From Symbiodinium natans (lineage: Eukaryota > Sar > Dinophyceae > Suessiales > Symbiodiniaceae), in NCBI GenBank assembly GCA_905221605.1, contig CAJNDS010002082.1, forward strand, positions 88,501 to 152,500: a stretch of 64,000 bases of DNA. The letters are read 5' to 3'. A program made the position numbers and the translations under genes. Below are positions 29,419 to 40,092 of the stretch, in pieces; positions within the stretch are counted from its first letter, which is position 1, and every line of letters starts with the position of its first letter. The notes beneath the pieces were generated by a model. The model did not search any database. It was not told where the DNA came from and saw only the letters and a program-made list of their open reading frames with translations.

Positions 29419-29690
29419 GTCGGAATCGTTTCTAACAGTATTCCCCTATGGTCTATGGTGCCTGTATGATGTTTCTCTTACACCCCCAACACCCTGTTCC
29501 AGTACTAAGCCCCTTTATATGTGGCCTGCGCAGGACAAAGCCTAATTTTTTCCTGGTATGTGCTACTGTCCTTCACAGGGTCTTCGTTTCGGGTTTAAGG
29601 TTTAGGGTTTAGCTCCGAGGGCACGGAGGTATGCAACATCGGCTTGGCTGGCTTGGGTTCGGCTGTGTGTGGGTGGACTGGGGGTCCCAG

Positions 29691-29752
29691 TTCCCTAAGC
29701 TTGAGGCGCGAAACCACGGTCCTTTTCGGGCACCCGAAAGGCAAGCCTCCAG
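29691..29752 (+). CDS. Possible exon
   Basis: FPKLEARNHGPFRAPERQAS between GGGGTCCCAG and AG|GTTTTA, phase 0 to 2. Confidence 0.4.
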
Positions 29753-29925
29753 GTTTTATCCAAACCCTAAACCCCGAACCCCACCCCTAAGCCTTAAACC
29801 CCAAACCCCAAACCCCAAACCATAAACCATAAACCCCAAACCCCAAACCCCAAACCCTAAACCCTAAACCCTAAACCCCAAAGCCCTGGCTGCACAAAAC
29901 CCTAAACGATTTCCCACGTCCTTAG

Positions 29926-29967
29926 GCCCTGGATCTGGCAGAGATGCGTCTTTGGTCGAAGGCCGGC
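29926..29967 (+). CDS. Probable exon, helical
   Basis: Acceptor CCACGTCCTTAG; ALDLAEMRLWSKAG; donor GGC|GTGGGG, phase 0 to 0. Confidence 0.5.
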
Positions 29968-30051
29968 GTGGGGAAACCCTAAACCCTAAACCCTGAGTGG
30001 TGTTGGTGACGCGGCCCAATGTGGCTGTTGCTAGTGTTTCGAAGTCAGACC

Positions 30052-30185
30052 TACCAACCGATGCCTTGCCGGCCTTGAGCGAGTGTGAGAGTCGAAACCC
30101 TAAACCCTAAACCCTAAACCCTAAACCCTAAACCCTAAACCCTAAACGCTAAACCCTAAACCCTAAACCCTAAACCCTAAACCCC
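30052..30185 (-). repeat. Duplicated 40-mer plus CCCTAAA array
   Basis: CTTGCCGGCCTTGAGCGAGT, one base different from 17402, again followed by TCGAAACCCTAAA and an array. Confidence 0.8.
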
Positions 30186-30685
30186 AAGCGTTGAAGAACG
30201 TCTCCCTCTTGGGGTTTGAGTTTCAGACGGCCTTGTAAGGTTTGTGTGGGCTCTGTATGGTTTGGTAGGGTTTTGCAAGGCTTTTTATTGGCCTTTGCTT
30301 GGCGGTTCAGGGGTAGCTAAATGCAGGGCGAGACGTATCGTGGCTGAAGTGCGCACGTTATGAAATCAATGGCCCTCCTCATAACGATGCTTATGACCGC
30401 AAACAGTATAAACCCTACCCCCTAAACCCTACCCTGATCCCTCTAACCCTAAACCCTAGAACCCTAAACCCTAAACCTTAAACCCGAAACCGCGTAAACC
30501 CAAAACCTTAAAACGCTGCGTATCTATGAACCTTCGGGGGGGGGGGGGGTGGAGTGAGAGGCCTAGGGCTGTTGTTCGAGAGGGGCCAGAGTCTTTGGGA
30601 TGCACCGGCTGACTGCAGCGCAAGTATCTTGCAATCCTTAACCCAACCGTAATGGAGCGTTTGGGGTGCGGTTCTTAATTCACAG

Positions 30686-30790
30686 GCCCCAGAAAATGCA
30701 CTTGGAGTAGCAGTGGCTCCTTCTCTCTCCGCGCCGCCACCCGAGCAGGAGCGCGACATTGAGACGACCCTACGCGGCTTGTTCGACAAA
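30686..30790 (+). CDS. Probable exon
   Basis: Acceptor GTTCTTAATTCACAG; APENALGVAVAPSLSAPPPE, QERDIETTLRGLFDK; donor AAA|GTCCCC, phase 0 to 0. Proline-rich linker then a helix. Confidence 0.65.
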
Positions 30791-31009
30791 GTCCCCACTA
30801 TGCCCAAACTTCGCCCCAAACCCCAAACCCCTAACCCCGAAATCCTGAATCCTAAATCCTATTTCGCAGTTCTTAGGAACCCTGTTCTCCGAGCCCCAAA
30901 GCTTCCAAACCCCCCAATCCCTTTGAAACCCCACACCCTGAACCCTAAAAGAAAAGTAGTATACAGTAGAATGTCTGTACATACACATATACACCTAGGA
31001 CCGAGAGTA

Positions 31010-31100
31010 GGCCCATTTTTCCTCTTTTTTGGGTTGGGGTTCCCTTGTAATCCCCTTAAAACCAAAAAGGGTACCCTTTTTATTCCTAGGTTACTCCCGG
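31010..31100 (+). mobile_element. T3-family element
   Basis: GGGTTGGGGTTCCCTTGTAA, CCAAAAAGGGTACCCTTTTT, ATTCCTAGGTTACTCCCGGG. Confidence 0.65.
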
Positions 31101-31107
31101 GTATATA

Positions 31108-31232
31108 CCCTAAACCCTAAACCCTAAACCCTAAACCCTAAACCCTAAACCCCAAACCCCAAACCCCAAACCCTAAACCCTAAACCCTAAACCCTAAACC
31201 CTAAACCCTAAAACCCTAAAACCCTAAACCCT
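31108..31232 (-). repeat. CCCTAAA array
   Basis: With a CCCCAAA trio and CCCTAAAA at the end. A G-run follows at 31334-31360. Confidence 0.95.
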
Positions 31233-31525
31233 TACACTGTCTTGACGAAGCCTTCGCCACTCCGTTTGAGTCTTCGGCCTTGGGTTAGGCTGAGGATAGC
31301 GCGGCTTGAAAGACGCGGCTTAGCGGTTCGGGGTGGGGGGGGGGGGGGGGGGGGGGGGGTGGCTGTTGAGGTTTAGGGTTTAGGGTTTAGGGTTTAGGGT
31401 TTAGGGTTTAGGGTTTAGGGTTCTTCCAGGGCTTCGAACCATCTTGTTGTGTGGGATTCCATCTCAAAGGTTTTTTTAATGACACCTCATCATGTCAGCC
31501 CTTCCTGCATGCATGTTCCACCCAG

Positions 31526-31590
31526 GAGCTCAGATTGTGTCATGGTCACCGGGATTCGACCAAGCCCTCGAGTCGGAATGTAGCAGAAGG
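31526..31590 (+). CDS. Probable exon
   Basis: Acceptor TGTTCCACCCAG; AQIVSWSPGFDQALESECSR plus R; donor AGG|GTTTCG, phase 1 to 0. Confidence 0.5.
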
Positions 31591-31720
31591 GTTTCGGGTG
31601 TGATCTGAATGAAGCCTCTTCCACGAATTAGGGTTTAGGGTTTAGGGTTTTGGGTTCAGGGTTTTGGGTTTGGGGCTTAGGGTTTAGGGTTGGGGTGGGT
31701 GCCGACAGCGGTATCTTCAG

Positions 31721-31841
31721 TCTGATTGTCAAGGGACACTGGGGGGCGCCTCGAAGGCACCCCCGATCCGACCAACATGGGAAGCAGCCCCCAAGATGGC
31801 CCCCTAGCAACCCTCGGGGTCCCCCGCAATACAAGGGTCCG
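31721..31841 (+). CDS. Possible exon ending at an array
   Basis: Acceptor GGTATCTTCAG; LIVKGHWGAPRRHPRSDQHG, KQPPRWPPSNPRGPPQYKGP; ends CCG|GTTTAG. Basic, proline-rich. Phase 2 to 0. GC-rich, so partly expected by chance. Confidence 0.4.
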
Positions 31842-31899
31842 GTTTAGGGTTTAGGGTTTAGGGTTTAGGGTTTAGGGTGTAGGGTTTAGGGTTTAGTCC

Positions 31900-32460
31900 T
31901 TAAACCCTTTAGCCCCTGTAACTTGAGATGGACTGAGGCATGGGCTCGTTGAAGAGAAGCTTGGATGAGGTGCGGCCTGGTGCAGTAATCACCCCTTCTC
32001 CGTTATGTTGACGAGCCACGGCTCACTCTTCTGATGTACTGTATCGTGATAGTATCGTAGAGTTCTGCTGCGCGGGTGGGGGCTTAGTCTTAGTGAGGGA
32101 GGGGGTTGCACCCCTCATCTGTTTCGAAGCGAAAGAGGGTCGAGTTGGGCTTGCAGAGAACTTTATAGTCCTTAGGGCTCTGCGTGGCCAGAGGGAGAGA
32201 GGCCACAGGATTCCTTTCAGCGAAGTACCAAGGGTGTCGGCCTTTGTTGGCAACACCTAGCTCTCAACGCACCCTGAGAAGGGCCGGCGCCGTGTATACT
32301 TGTACTACGGATATTCTGTGAGTAATTACGCTATATCATGTGCCATAGTAACTAGAGGGCGCTTTGACCATATGTCTTCTTCCGCGGCTGGCGAGGTGAC
32401 TGCATCGCTTGAGCAGACGGGAAGCTGCCTGCAGATGGCTGCGGGGCCACTTGCGGGGCA
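31900..32460. other. Array-free stretch, no firm gene
   Basis: One short frame MSSSAAGEVTASLEQTGSCL starts at 32372 and ends TAG at 32463; it could be a first exon (donor GAG|GTGACT). Confidence 0.4.
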
Positions 32461-32920
32461 CTAGTAGCTAACCCCTAACCCCTGACCCCTAAACCCTAAA
32501 CCCGAACCCCCTAAACCCCAAAACCCTAAACCCTCACCCAAAAAATCGCATGAGGGTGTGGTGCTACGAAGTCTTCGGCAGGGCCCAGGGCGTTATCGCG
32601 GCTTAGGGGTTTAGGGTTTGGGGTTAGGGGTTTAGGGTTTAGGGGTTTGGGGTTCCATGGGCAGAAAGAGTTCCGGTGTCTCCGAAAAGAGAAGATGCGA
32701 GGTCAACAGCCCAACTCCCCTGCTTGAGGCTGCACTCCCAGATTCGCAACCAGATGCAGGCCCGTACCACCCCTAAACCCTAAACCCTAAACCCGAAACC
32801 CTAAACCCTAAACCATAAACCCTAAACCCCAAACCCTAAACCCTCTTTTTTGTGGGTTTTGGGGGTGTCTTCAGCATGGGGAGAGTGTTGAGGTGTTGAA
32901 GAGCTTGATGGTTTAAGGCT

Positions 32921-33092
32921 TACTTGGAGGTTCATGGGTAGTTTTCCGCAGGGTTCAAAGTACTTTGATTCTGGTAATAATATAGGCTACCTGACTGACA
33001 ACCCTAAACCCTAAACCCTAAATCTTAAACCCTAAACCCTAAACCCTAAGCCCTAAACCCTACTTACAACCACCCATGAACCTTCAAGTAAG
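32921..33092. mobile_element. T2 element with CCCTAAA array inside
   Basis: TACTTGGAGGTTCATGGGTA at left and CACCCATGAACCTTCAAGTA at right. The array 33000-33061 sits where other copies have a single AACCCTA. Confidence 0.75.
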
Positions 33093-33257
33093 GTTGAGGT
33101 GTGACTGAGGCGGTTCTAGGCAGGGCATTCCAGCCTGAAGCTAGGGTTTAGGGTTGCTAAGAGCAGCCCCAAGCGCCATCCCGGGACCCCGTTTAGGCCT
33201 CTCAAACAACAGCGCCGTACTGCTAAATCCTCTCACAACTCTGCAACCACATAGCCC

Positions 33258-33770
33258 CCCTAAACCCTAAACCCTAAACCCTAAACCCTAAACCCTAAAC
33301 CCTAAACCCTAAACCCTAAACCCTAAACCCTAAACCCTAAACCCTAAACCCAAACCCTAACCCTAACCCTAAAAAACCTAAACCTAAACCCTAAACCCTA
33401 AACCCTAAACCTAAACCCCCTAAACCCTAAACCCAAACCCTAAACCCTAAACCCTAAACCCTAAACAAAACCCTAAAACCTAAACCCTGAACCCTGAAAA
33501 CCCTGAACCCTGAACCCTGAACCCTGAACCCTGAACCTACCCCTAGGACCCTAGACCCTAGACCCTAGACCCTAGACCCTAGACCCTAGACCCTAGACCC
33601 TAGACCCTAGACCCTAGACCCTAGACCCTAGACCCTAGACCCTAGACCCTAGACCCTAGACCCTCGACCCTCGACCCTCGACCCTCGACCCTCGACCCTA
33701 GACCCTAGACCCTAGACCCTAGACCCTAAACCCTAAACCCCAAACTCCAAACCCTAAACCCTAAACCCGA
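33258..33770 (-). repeat. Longest telomere-like tract, with variant blocks
   Basis: Order: CCCTAAA (about 15), irregular short units, CCCTGAA (seven), CCCTAGA (about 16), CCCTCGA (five), CCCTAGA (five), CCCTAAA. Each block is internally uniform. Confidence 0.95.
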
Positions 33771-33789
33771 AACGTCGTGGCGCTGGCAG

Positions 33790-33834
33790 GCCTCGGATGC
33801 CTCCTCCTCACCAGACCTGCCGCCGGTGGACGAG
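33790..33834 (+). CDS. Probable exon with GC donor
   Basis: ASDASSSPDLPPVDE between GCGCTGGCAG and GACGAG|GCAAGA, a textbook GC donor. Phase 0 to 0. Confidence 0.5.
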
Positions 33835-33839
33835 GCAAG

Positions 33840-33960
33840 AACCCTAAACCCTAAACCCTAAACCCTAAACCCTAAACCCTAAACCCTAAACCCTAAACCC
33901 AAAACGCACAAATCGAGAAGGGCGAAACCCTAAGCCCTAAACCCTAAACCCTAAACCCTA
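33840..33960 (-). repeat. CCCTAAA arrays
   Basis: Perfect units at 33840-33897 and 33926-33960. Confidence 0.95.
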
Positions 33961-34179
33961 AACTTTCTGGGGAAGGGGACGCTGTGGACGCTTGTCTGTT
34001 TTGTCTTTGTGTGTGCTTTTTTTCTTTGTTGTGTTTTTTGGTGGATAGTCTTTTTACTGTATGTGTGTGTGCATGTCTCCGACGCCAACAATAAGATTGT
34101 CAGAGGGGGGGGGGGTCTGAAAACGTAATCTCGGGAGTAGGGGCCCACAATATTTCGTTATACACATATATATGGTCCA

Positions 34180-34605
34180 GCGTCGCCGCCCCCACCCCCC
34201 CCCCCCCCCCCCCCCGGTCCCCCCCCCCCCCCTGTGGGGTGGTGTGGTGGGGTTTGGGTTGAGGGTTAGGGTTTAGGGTTTAGGGTTTAGGTTTACGGTT
34301 TACGGTTTAGGGTTTAGGGTTTAGGGTTTATATAGGGTTTAGGGTTTAGGGTCCCCGCCCCCTGTGGTTTGGGCCCCCTGTGGGGTGGTGTGCTTGGGGT
34401 TTTGGGTTGAGGGTTGAGGGTTGAGGGTTTAGGGTTTACGGTTTCGGGGTTAGGGGTTAGGGGTTTAGGGTTTAGGGTTTTTTTTAGGGTTTTTAGGGTT
34501 AGGGTTTAGGGTCCATGGGGGTGGGGCGGGGGGGGGTGGGGTGGGGGTGGGGGGTGGTGGGGGGGGGGGGGGGGGAGGTCGGGGGGGGGGGGGGGGGGTA
34601 CCGAC
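34180..34605. repeat. Homopolymer C/G and TTTAGGG mosaic
   Basis: C runs at 34187-34232, TTTAGGG/TTTACGG units at 34265-34350 and 34420-34515, G runs at 34528-34600. Confidence 0.9.
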
Positions 34606-34666
34606 ACGCGACACGGTATATGGTACCCCCGCCCCCCTCAGAAGCCAACCCCAAATCATATTCCAG

Positions 34667-34729
34667 GGGGATGAAAAGCAAGATACTTGCAAGCAACGAC
34701 TAGCAGCCTGTTGGAAGTCCCAGGAAATA
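34667..34729 (+). CDS. Probable exon
   Basis: Acceptor ATCATATTCCAG; GDEKQDTCKQRLAACWKSQE plus I; donor ATA|GTGAAA, phase 0 to 0. Frame remains open for a further 75 codons. Confidence 0.5.
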
Positions 34730-35089
34730 GTGAAAGGATATTTGCTCACAGTATTCTCGCGTCCCGGGGCTTACAGTAAACGATGTTTTTTGCGTCGCCC
34801 TCTGCACTCGAATGCTTCCAAGTCGTACGGTTCGAGGCTTACCACCCTTCCTTCTCCATTATCTGTATTTGAGATACAATACATATACCCTATATACATG
34901 ATGTTGATACTTATTCTGCTTTCTTTTTGCATTTCCACAGGAGGCAAGCCCCTACAAACATAGGCATAACCCTGTAGGATTTATGGCTTAGGAAATGTTG
35001 TGTGACAAAAACTCTTTCAAACCAAGCTTAAGTACACAGATTATTATGTACCAGCTCATACATAGTTTACATGCCTAAACCTTAAACGC

Positions 35090-35390
35090 TTAAGGTTTCA
35101 ACTCGGTTAACATGCCTAAATCTGAACCCTAAACCTTTAAGCCTTAACCTAATAGGGTTTAAAGGTTAAGGGTTTAGGTTTAACTGCCGGCTTGGGCTTA
35201 TATGCCTAAATCCTAGAGCTTAAACCGTTAAACCTTAGCCTTATAGGGTTTAAAGGTTGAGGGTTTAGGTTTAGTTGCCGGCTTAGGTTTAAATGCCTAA
35301 GTCTTAGAGCCTAGACCGTCACGCCTTAACTTTATAGGGTTTACAGGTTAAGGGTTTAGGTTTAAATTGCTTAACCTATAGGGTTTCGGG
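35090..35390. repeat. 91-bp tandem repeat
   Basis: Three diverged copies anchored by ATAGGGTTTAAAGGTT at 35152, 35243 and 35334. Contains TTTAGGG-related words but a longer period. Confidence 0.8.
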
Positions 35391-35589
35391 CTTCTCTTTA
35401 AACCTAAACCCTGCAGCAACAGATATTCCCTGAATGTCTATATGGTTTAAAGCTCTATTTTCTCTAGTGCCCCCAACTAAACATTTCAAAAGTATTTTTG
35501 TTCAACGTCAGGGGGCCCCGGAACCAAGAACCCTCTTGGACCCCCACACTTAAGGGCACGTTTTCGGGTTCTGGGCCCGTGCAAGGCTT

Positions 35590-35845
35590 AAAACCCCAAA
35601 ATGTGCCTTGCCCACGAATTTTTGTGCCTTGCCCACGAGTTTTTGTGCCTTGCCCACGAATTTTTGTGCCTTTGCCCACGAATTTTGGTGCCTTGCCCAC
35701 GAATTTTGGGCCACACAAATTGGTGGCAAGGCACCAAAATTCGTGGGCAAGGCATAAACTTTGGTGGGCAAGGCACCAACAAGGCACAAAAATTCCTGGG
35801 CAAGGCACAAAAATTGGTGGGGAAGGCACAAAAATTCACGAAAAT
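35590..35845. repeat. Foldback of 20-bp repeats
   Basis: Five direct copies of CCTTGCCCACGAATTTTTGT, then inverted copies (GGGCAAGGCACAAAAATT) from 35723, forming a long imperfect hairpin. Confidence 0.85.
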
Positions 35846-36214
35846 TGAAGGTGTGGGCCACATATAGGTGAGGAATCGATGCTACTGTTTACCCCATCCC
35901 CACACACCCCCCCCCCTCACCCCCCACACAACCCCCCCCCCCCCCCCCCCCAACCACCCCCCCTCCCCAGCCGCTCCCCAGCTCCGGCCCCCCCGCTGGT
36001 CAGGGGGTGTCCAGGCCTAGGGTTTAGGGGTATAGAATTCAGGGCTCAAGGCTTAGGGTTTAAAGTGCAGCTGAAAATGATAATGTTGTATGTTCTTAAT
36101 GTTTTGGGATTCTCTGGGTGGGTGGGTATTTCTCCAATACATGATGAATAAGCTCGACTAGTGAAAGCTAGTACATGAGCTGCTGAACCCTAAACCCTAA
36201 ACCCTAAGCCCTCT

Positions 36215-36220
36215 CTACCC

Positions 36221-36251
<31 letters not shown>

Positions 36252-36275
36252 CATATATATATATATATTTAAACC
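36215..36275. repeat. TA microsatellite
   Basis: ATATATATACATATATATAT. Confidence 0.95.
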
Positions 36276-36362
36276 TTAATGGGGTCGTCTGGCTTTTTTT
36301 GCACTTTCCTGGTTCCTAAATCCTAAATCCTCTCACTCCTCTTATTCCAAGACCCTTGCCTC

Positions 36363-37016
36363 ATGGCCCCCCCCTGGCTCTGGCTGTCCCGGGCCCCCCC
36401 CGGGACAGGTTGTCCCGGGCCTATCTGGGACAGGTTGTTCTCAGGACAGGTTGTCCGGGGCGTTTCGGGGCGTCCCGGCACCCCTGGAACAAATGAGCTG
36501 TCCCGGGGGCCTTCAGGACATTGTCCCCCCGGGACGCCGAAATTCGAAATTTTGGGTGTGTGGTCCGTTTCGTTTTCTGCGTTTTCGCAGGGGTTTTGTA
36601 CGGTTTTCCAAAACCGACGCGGCAGCCACAGACCGCTTCCTGGTCCAGAACCCGCGGTTTTTTGGTGTTTTCTGCGTTGGTTGCGGTGTCACGCTTTTCG
36701 ATGCAGTAGCCACGCATACACGAACCAGCAAACTGCGATCCCGGATTTCCTGCCCGCGCCTGGCTTCGTGCCATTTCGTGCCTCGCGACCCGTTTTTTCG
36801 CTAGCTACTTTGGGTGGGCGTTTTTCGGTCGATTTTTGGCTTTCCTTTAAGGTTGGGACGCAGTCTCCCTACAAAACCTCCTGCGGGTAACTGTGCTAGA
36901 TGTTGTTTTGGAAACGTTTCGTGTTTTTACCTTAGGCCTTTGATTCCTGCCGCAGTAGGTTTTGGACGAAACACGAAAATTCACCCATTTTTTCCGCCTC
37001 TAGGCAGCACCTAGCC
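36363..37016. other. Unassigned, with GGGACA/TGTCCC palindromes
   Basis: 36383-36480 repeats GGGACAGGTTGTCCCGGGCC. After that, T-rich sequence open in several frames with no recognisable peptide. Confidence 0.5.
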
Positions 37017-37190
37017 ATGCATGACATTCTTCTGCAGCCATCTGCCCACCCGCGTTGGCTTGTCGTAGAGACGTGCCTCCGAGGTCTGGCTGCTTCTCGA
37101 CTCTTTGTGGTCGACAGCGACATAGGTGCTCGAAGCTCAGCCGCTAGCTGTTCATGCCCAGGAAGAGCCCAGCTGGCGGACGACTGCTCG
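37017..37190 (+). CDS. Possible exon upstream of ASCH region
   Basis: PSAHPRWLVVETCLRGLAAS, RLFVVDSDI after acceptor CATTCTTCTGCAG; the frame also starts with ATG at 37017 and ends TGA at 37197. Relation to the ASCH sequence unclear. Confidence 0.35.
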
Positions 37191-37385
37191 ATAAAATGAG
37201 AGGTGCCCGAGGACATTCGGACACGTGCTGTCACTGTTCGTGCGCACAGGCTCATGCAGCTACTCCGATAATAATATATCTGTCGGCGTAGACGCCTTCG
37301 TCCTTCCCAGTGAGCGCCCATGTCCTGCTTGCAGCCTTTCTATCAAGTTTGCGACCGCGCTTGTCTAGCACGGCCTTGCTTTGAC

Positions 37386-37930
37386 ATGTCGAGCCTCCCG
37401 GCACGCGCTTTGCTCGTGCAGCCACATTGGTGCGAGGAGATCTTGTCTGGACGCAAGACCTGGGAGATCCGCGGCAGTGGCCTCGACCTTCAAGGCCGTG
37501 TTGCCTTGGCGGCCTCTGGCACTGGCGCCCTAGTGGGCGAGATTGACTTCGTGGATGCGCTCCCTGTCGGGTCATGCAATCGTCCCGCCGATACGTGCCC
37601 GCTGTCTACTGCCAGCACCCCAGTGGCGCCGTTCAGTTCGTGGACCTGACCCGCCCAGAGGTCCTGCGCCCCACCACCGGGCCCGGCGCTGCCTGGCGTC
37701 CTCAAGCGCCCTGCGGCCAGCATTTCGGAGCAGCCCTCGAAGAAGGCGCGCTAACCGTCTTGTGCCCAGGTCCCGGATCGGGTCTTGTTTGCAAGAGCGC
37801 AACGCCCTTGGCCGCAGACACGCGGCCCGTGGTTGCCGTACGCGAGAAAAAGCTGCCTGTGCTTCTTGCTCCCAGCAGCTCTCTTCATCTTGACTTGAAC
37901 AATGCATGTAGCTTTTCGGATCTCAGCTAA
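37386..37930 (+). pseudogene. ASCH-domain gene, internally broken
   Basis: From the ATG at 37386: MSSLPARALLVQPHWCEEIL, SGRKTWEIRGSGLDLQGRVA, LAASGTGALVGEIDFVDALP. This is the first half of an ASCH (RNA-binding PUA-like) domain with the K-TWEIR-G motif. The last strand (YCQHPSGAVQFVDL) follows in another frame from about 37600, and roughly 30-40 residues between them, including the usual Ala-Trp-Val-Leu part, are missing. Either an internal deletion with frameshift or an unrecognised splice pattern. No telomere-like arrays nearby. Tail frame ends TAA at 37928. Confidence 0.6.
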
Positions 37931-37951
37931 GCAGCTAGTCCGCCAGCCGGA

Positions 37952-38760
37952 TTGTCGACTTTAGTCATCATGGACGATCCTGGTCTCGTCGATGCTGCTG
38001 CCGCGGATGCTGTGGCGCCCGATGCGGCGGAGGATCGGCGCGCGTTGCCTCGCTTCGAGACCTGTGCTGGCTTCGAGGGCATCTGCCCATGGAAGCAAGG
38101 CCACGGCCGGGCCCTGGACGGCAGCGGCGCATGTCCTCTCTGTTCCGCTGCGGCCTTGAAAGCTCGACATCCGCAAGGGCCAAGATGTCACCAGTGCACT
38201 CCTGAAGCTGAAGGCTCTTGCCTCCCGCCGGATCAAGTCGTGCCCGAGAACACGAAGCACCTGGCCGCGTTGCTGCGCATGTACGATGGGAATGTGGAGG
38301 CTGCGTTGGTTCCCATGCTGGAGGAGCTCCGATGGCGTGGCTTAGGAGAAGATCGCCAAGCAACTCGGCTCGCGCGCGTGCTGGGGCAATCGGGGCGTCC
38401 AGGGCACGGACTCGGGCGGATGTCTACCGCCTGGGCCGCTTGGAGCGAAGCGATTGGCGGCCTGTGGGCGGGGGGGGGATCAAGTGCATCCCGGGCCTTG
38501 CAGCGAAACCTTTTTCGTCTTATGGTACAGAGACAAATGAGGAGGAAGCCACTGAGAGTGATGCGACATCGGTGGATATCGACGACGAAGGCACCTCTTA
38601 TTCTGGCAGCGGGCTGGCCGAAGAGTCGGAACGAGCTCGTCGCCTGGGCCGTTTGAGACCTCCACGACTTCGTCCATTTCTTGAGTTTCACCATCTCACA
38701 ACGAAACTTCGTCGCCGCGCGAAAAAAATGCACGGGGTCGTCGAGCAGTGGCAGGGTTGA
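37952..38760 (+). CDS. Cys-rich protein frame with a frame switch
   Basis: Starts ATG 37952 (or 37970, MDDPGLVDAAAADAVAPDAA). RFETCAGFEGICPWKQ, then CPLC and CHQC, a possible zinc-binding set C-x6-C / C-x2-C / C-x2-C at about residues 38-82. Helical LAALLRMYDGNVEAALVPML follows. After about 38380 the more protein-like sequence is one frame over (SDATSVDIDDEGTSYSGSG, ending TGA 38758), so either an intron or a frameshift. Shares its frame with the ASCH tail but is separated from it by a stop. No family identified. Confidence 0.5.
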
Positions 38761-39165
38761 TCTAGATGCACTTCAGTCTGACCTGCCGGTGCACTTCAAT
38801 TGAGGCATGCCCAGGAGACTCATATGCGCAGCATATATAGAGTATCGACGCACGAAATGTCCTGCCAAAGATCCTCCAATCAAAAGCTCAGGATAAATAA
38901 TGATTCTATCTCACATTGCAGTGCCGGGGTTGCAGCCGGTCTCTGGTGCGCGATTGCATCGTGGCCGGCTGCGATGTTGAACGGATACAAGCTGACATCG
39001 ACAGCACGCGCCATGGTAAACTCCAGCCTTCGGATTTCGGATTTATGACTTCGGAATGAAAAAATAGGCAGAATGACTTGGAATGATAGATAGGGTTGCC
39101 AAATGAAAGGGATTCTGGGCGGGTGGGGTGATGCCAAACACCCTTTGTGAATGCTTGGATCAGAG
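38761..39165. other. Non-coding flank
   Basis: Probable 3' flank of the previous frame; ends with a diverged copy of the GGGATTC..GGGCGGGTGGGG motif. Confidence 0.4.
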
Positions 39166-39169
39166 ATGC

Positions 39170-39510
39170 TGAACCCTAAACCCTAAACCCTAAACCCTTA
39201 ACCCTTAACCCTTAACCCTAAACCCTAAACCCTAAACCCTCCCAAGCCAAGGGGACCACCTTAGGAGTCCAAGCTAGAATCGTAGAACCCTAATCAAAGA
39301 TCCTCTAAGGGGAGTAGAAAAAACAGGACCCCCTAAATCCCAAACCCCAAACACCAAACCCCTAACTCCAAACCCCTAACCCCAAACCCCTAACCCCAAG
39401 CCCCAAACCCCAAACCCTAAACCCTAAACCCTAATTCCTAAACCCTAAACCCTAAACCCTAAACCCTAAACCCTAAACCCCAATTCCTAAACCCTAAACC
39501 CTAAACCCTG
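39170..39510 (-). repeat. CCCTAAA / CCCTTAA / CCCCTAA arrays
   Basis: Blocks of CCCTTAA (39195), CCCCAAA-CCCCTAA (39340-39400) and CCCTAAA. Confidence 0.9.
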
Positions 39511-39523
39511 TAATCGGTTCCAG

Positions 39524-39599
39524 GACTCGCCGCCGGACGTTCTGCCACGGTGCTCTCCGGACCTGACGATGATGGGGGACTATCAGCGCAGCATCAAAG
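39524..39599 (+). CDS. Probable exon with GC donor
   Basis: Acceptor TAATCGGTTCCAG; DSPPDVLPRCSPDLTMMGDY, QRSIK; donor AAAG|GCGTTT. Phase 0 to 1. Motif SPDL also occurs in the 33790 exon. Confidence 0.6.
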
Positions 39600-39635
39600 G
39601 CGTTTGAGCCCCTAAACAAAAACCCCCCGGAGCCC

Positions 39636-39740
39636 TAAACCCTAAACCCTAAACCCTAAACCCTGAACCCTGAACCCTGAACCCTGAACCCTGAACCCTG
39701 AACCCTGAACCTTGAACCCTGAACCCTGAACCCTGAACCC
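39636..39740 (-). repeat. CCCTAAA then CCCTGAA block
   Basis: Four CCCTAAA then about eleven CCCTGAA. Confidence 0.95.
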
Positions 39741-40092
39741 CCCATAGCCCCGTACGCGGACGCTTGAGCGTCTCGAGGTTCTTACACTTTCACAGGCTGC
39801 GAGCTGGGGCAGGGCGGTAGTTCGCAGGCACCTCGCTCAGTCGCGAACCCTTGGGTTTAGTGCAGCAGACGTCGCCTCAAGCCTTAGGGGGCTGCTAGTC
39901 TCTGGGCACGGTGCCCCATCCCGCCCCCCCCTTCCCCCCAACCCAAAAGTCCTTACATAAAAACGAGTTGACCCTCCGCGTCTGAGGTAGCGCCCTTGGT
40001 TCCTCAACCCTGGACCCTCTGGAAACCTAATTTCAAACTGTCAGGCCTAAGCCCACGTTCCCAGACCCCTTGAAAGATCCAAAAAATAGAGC

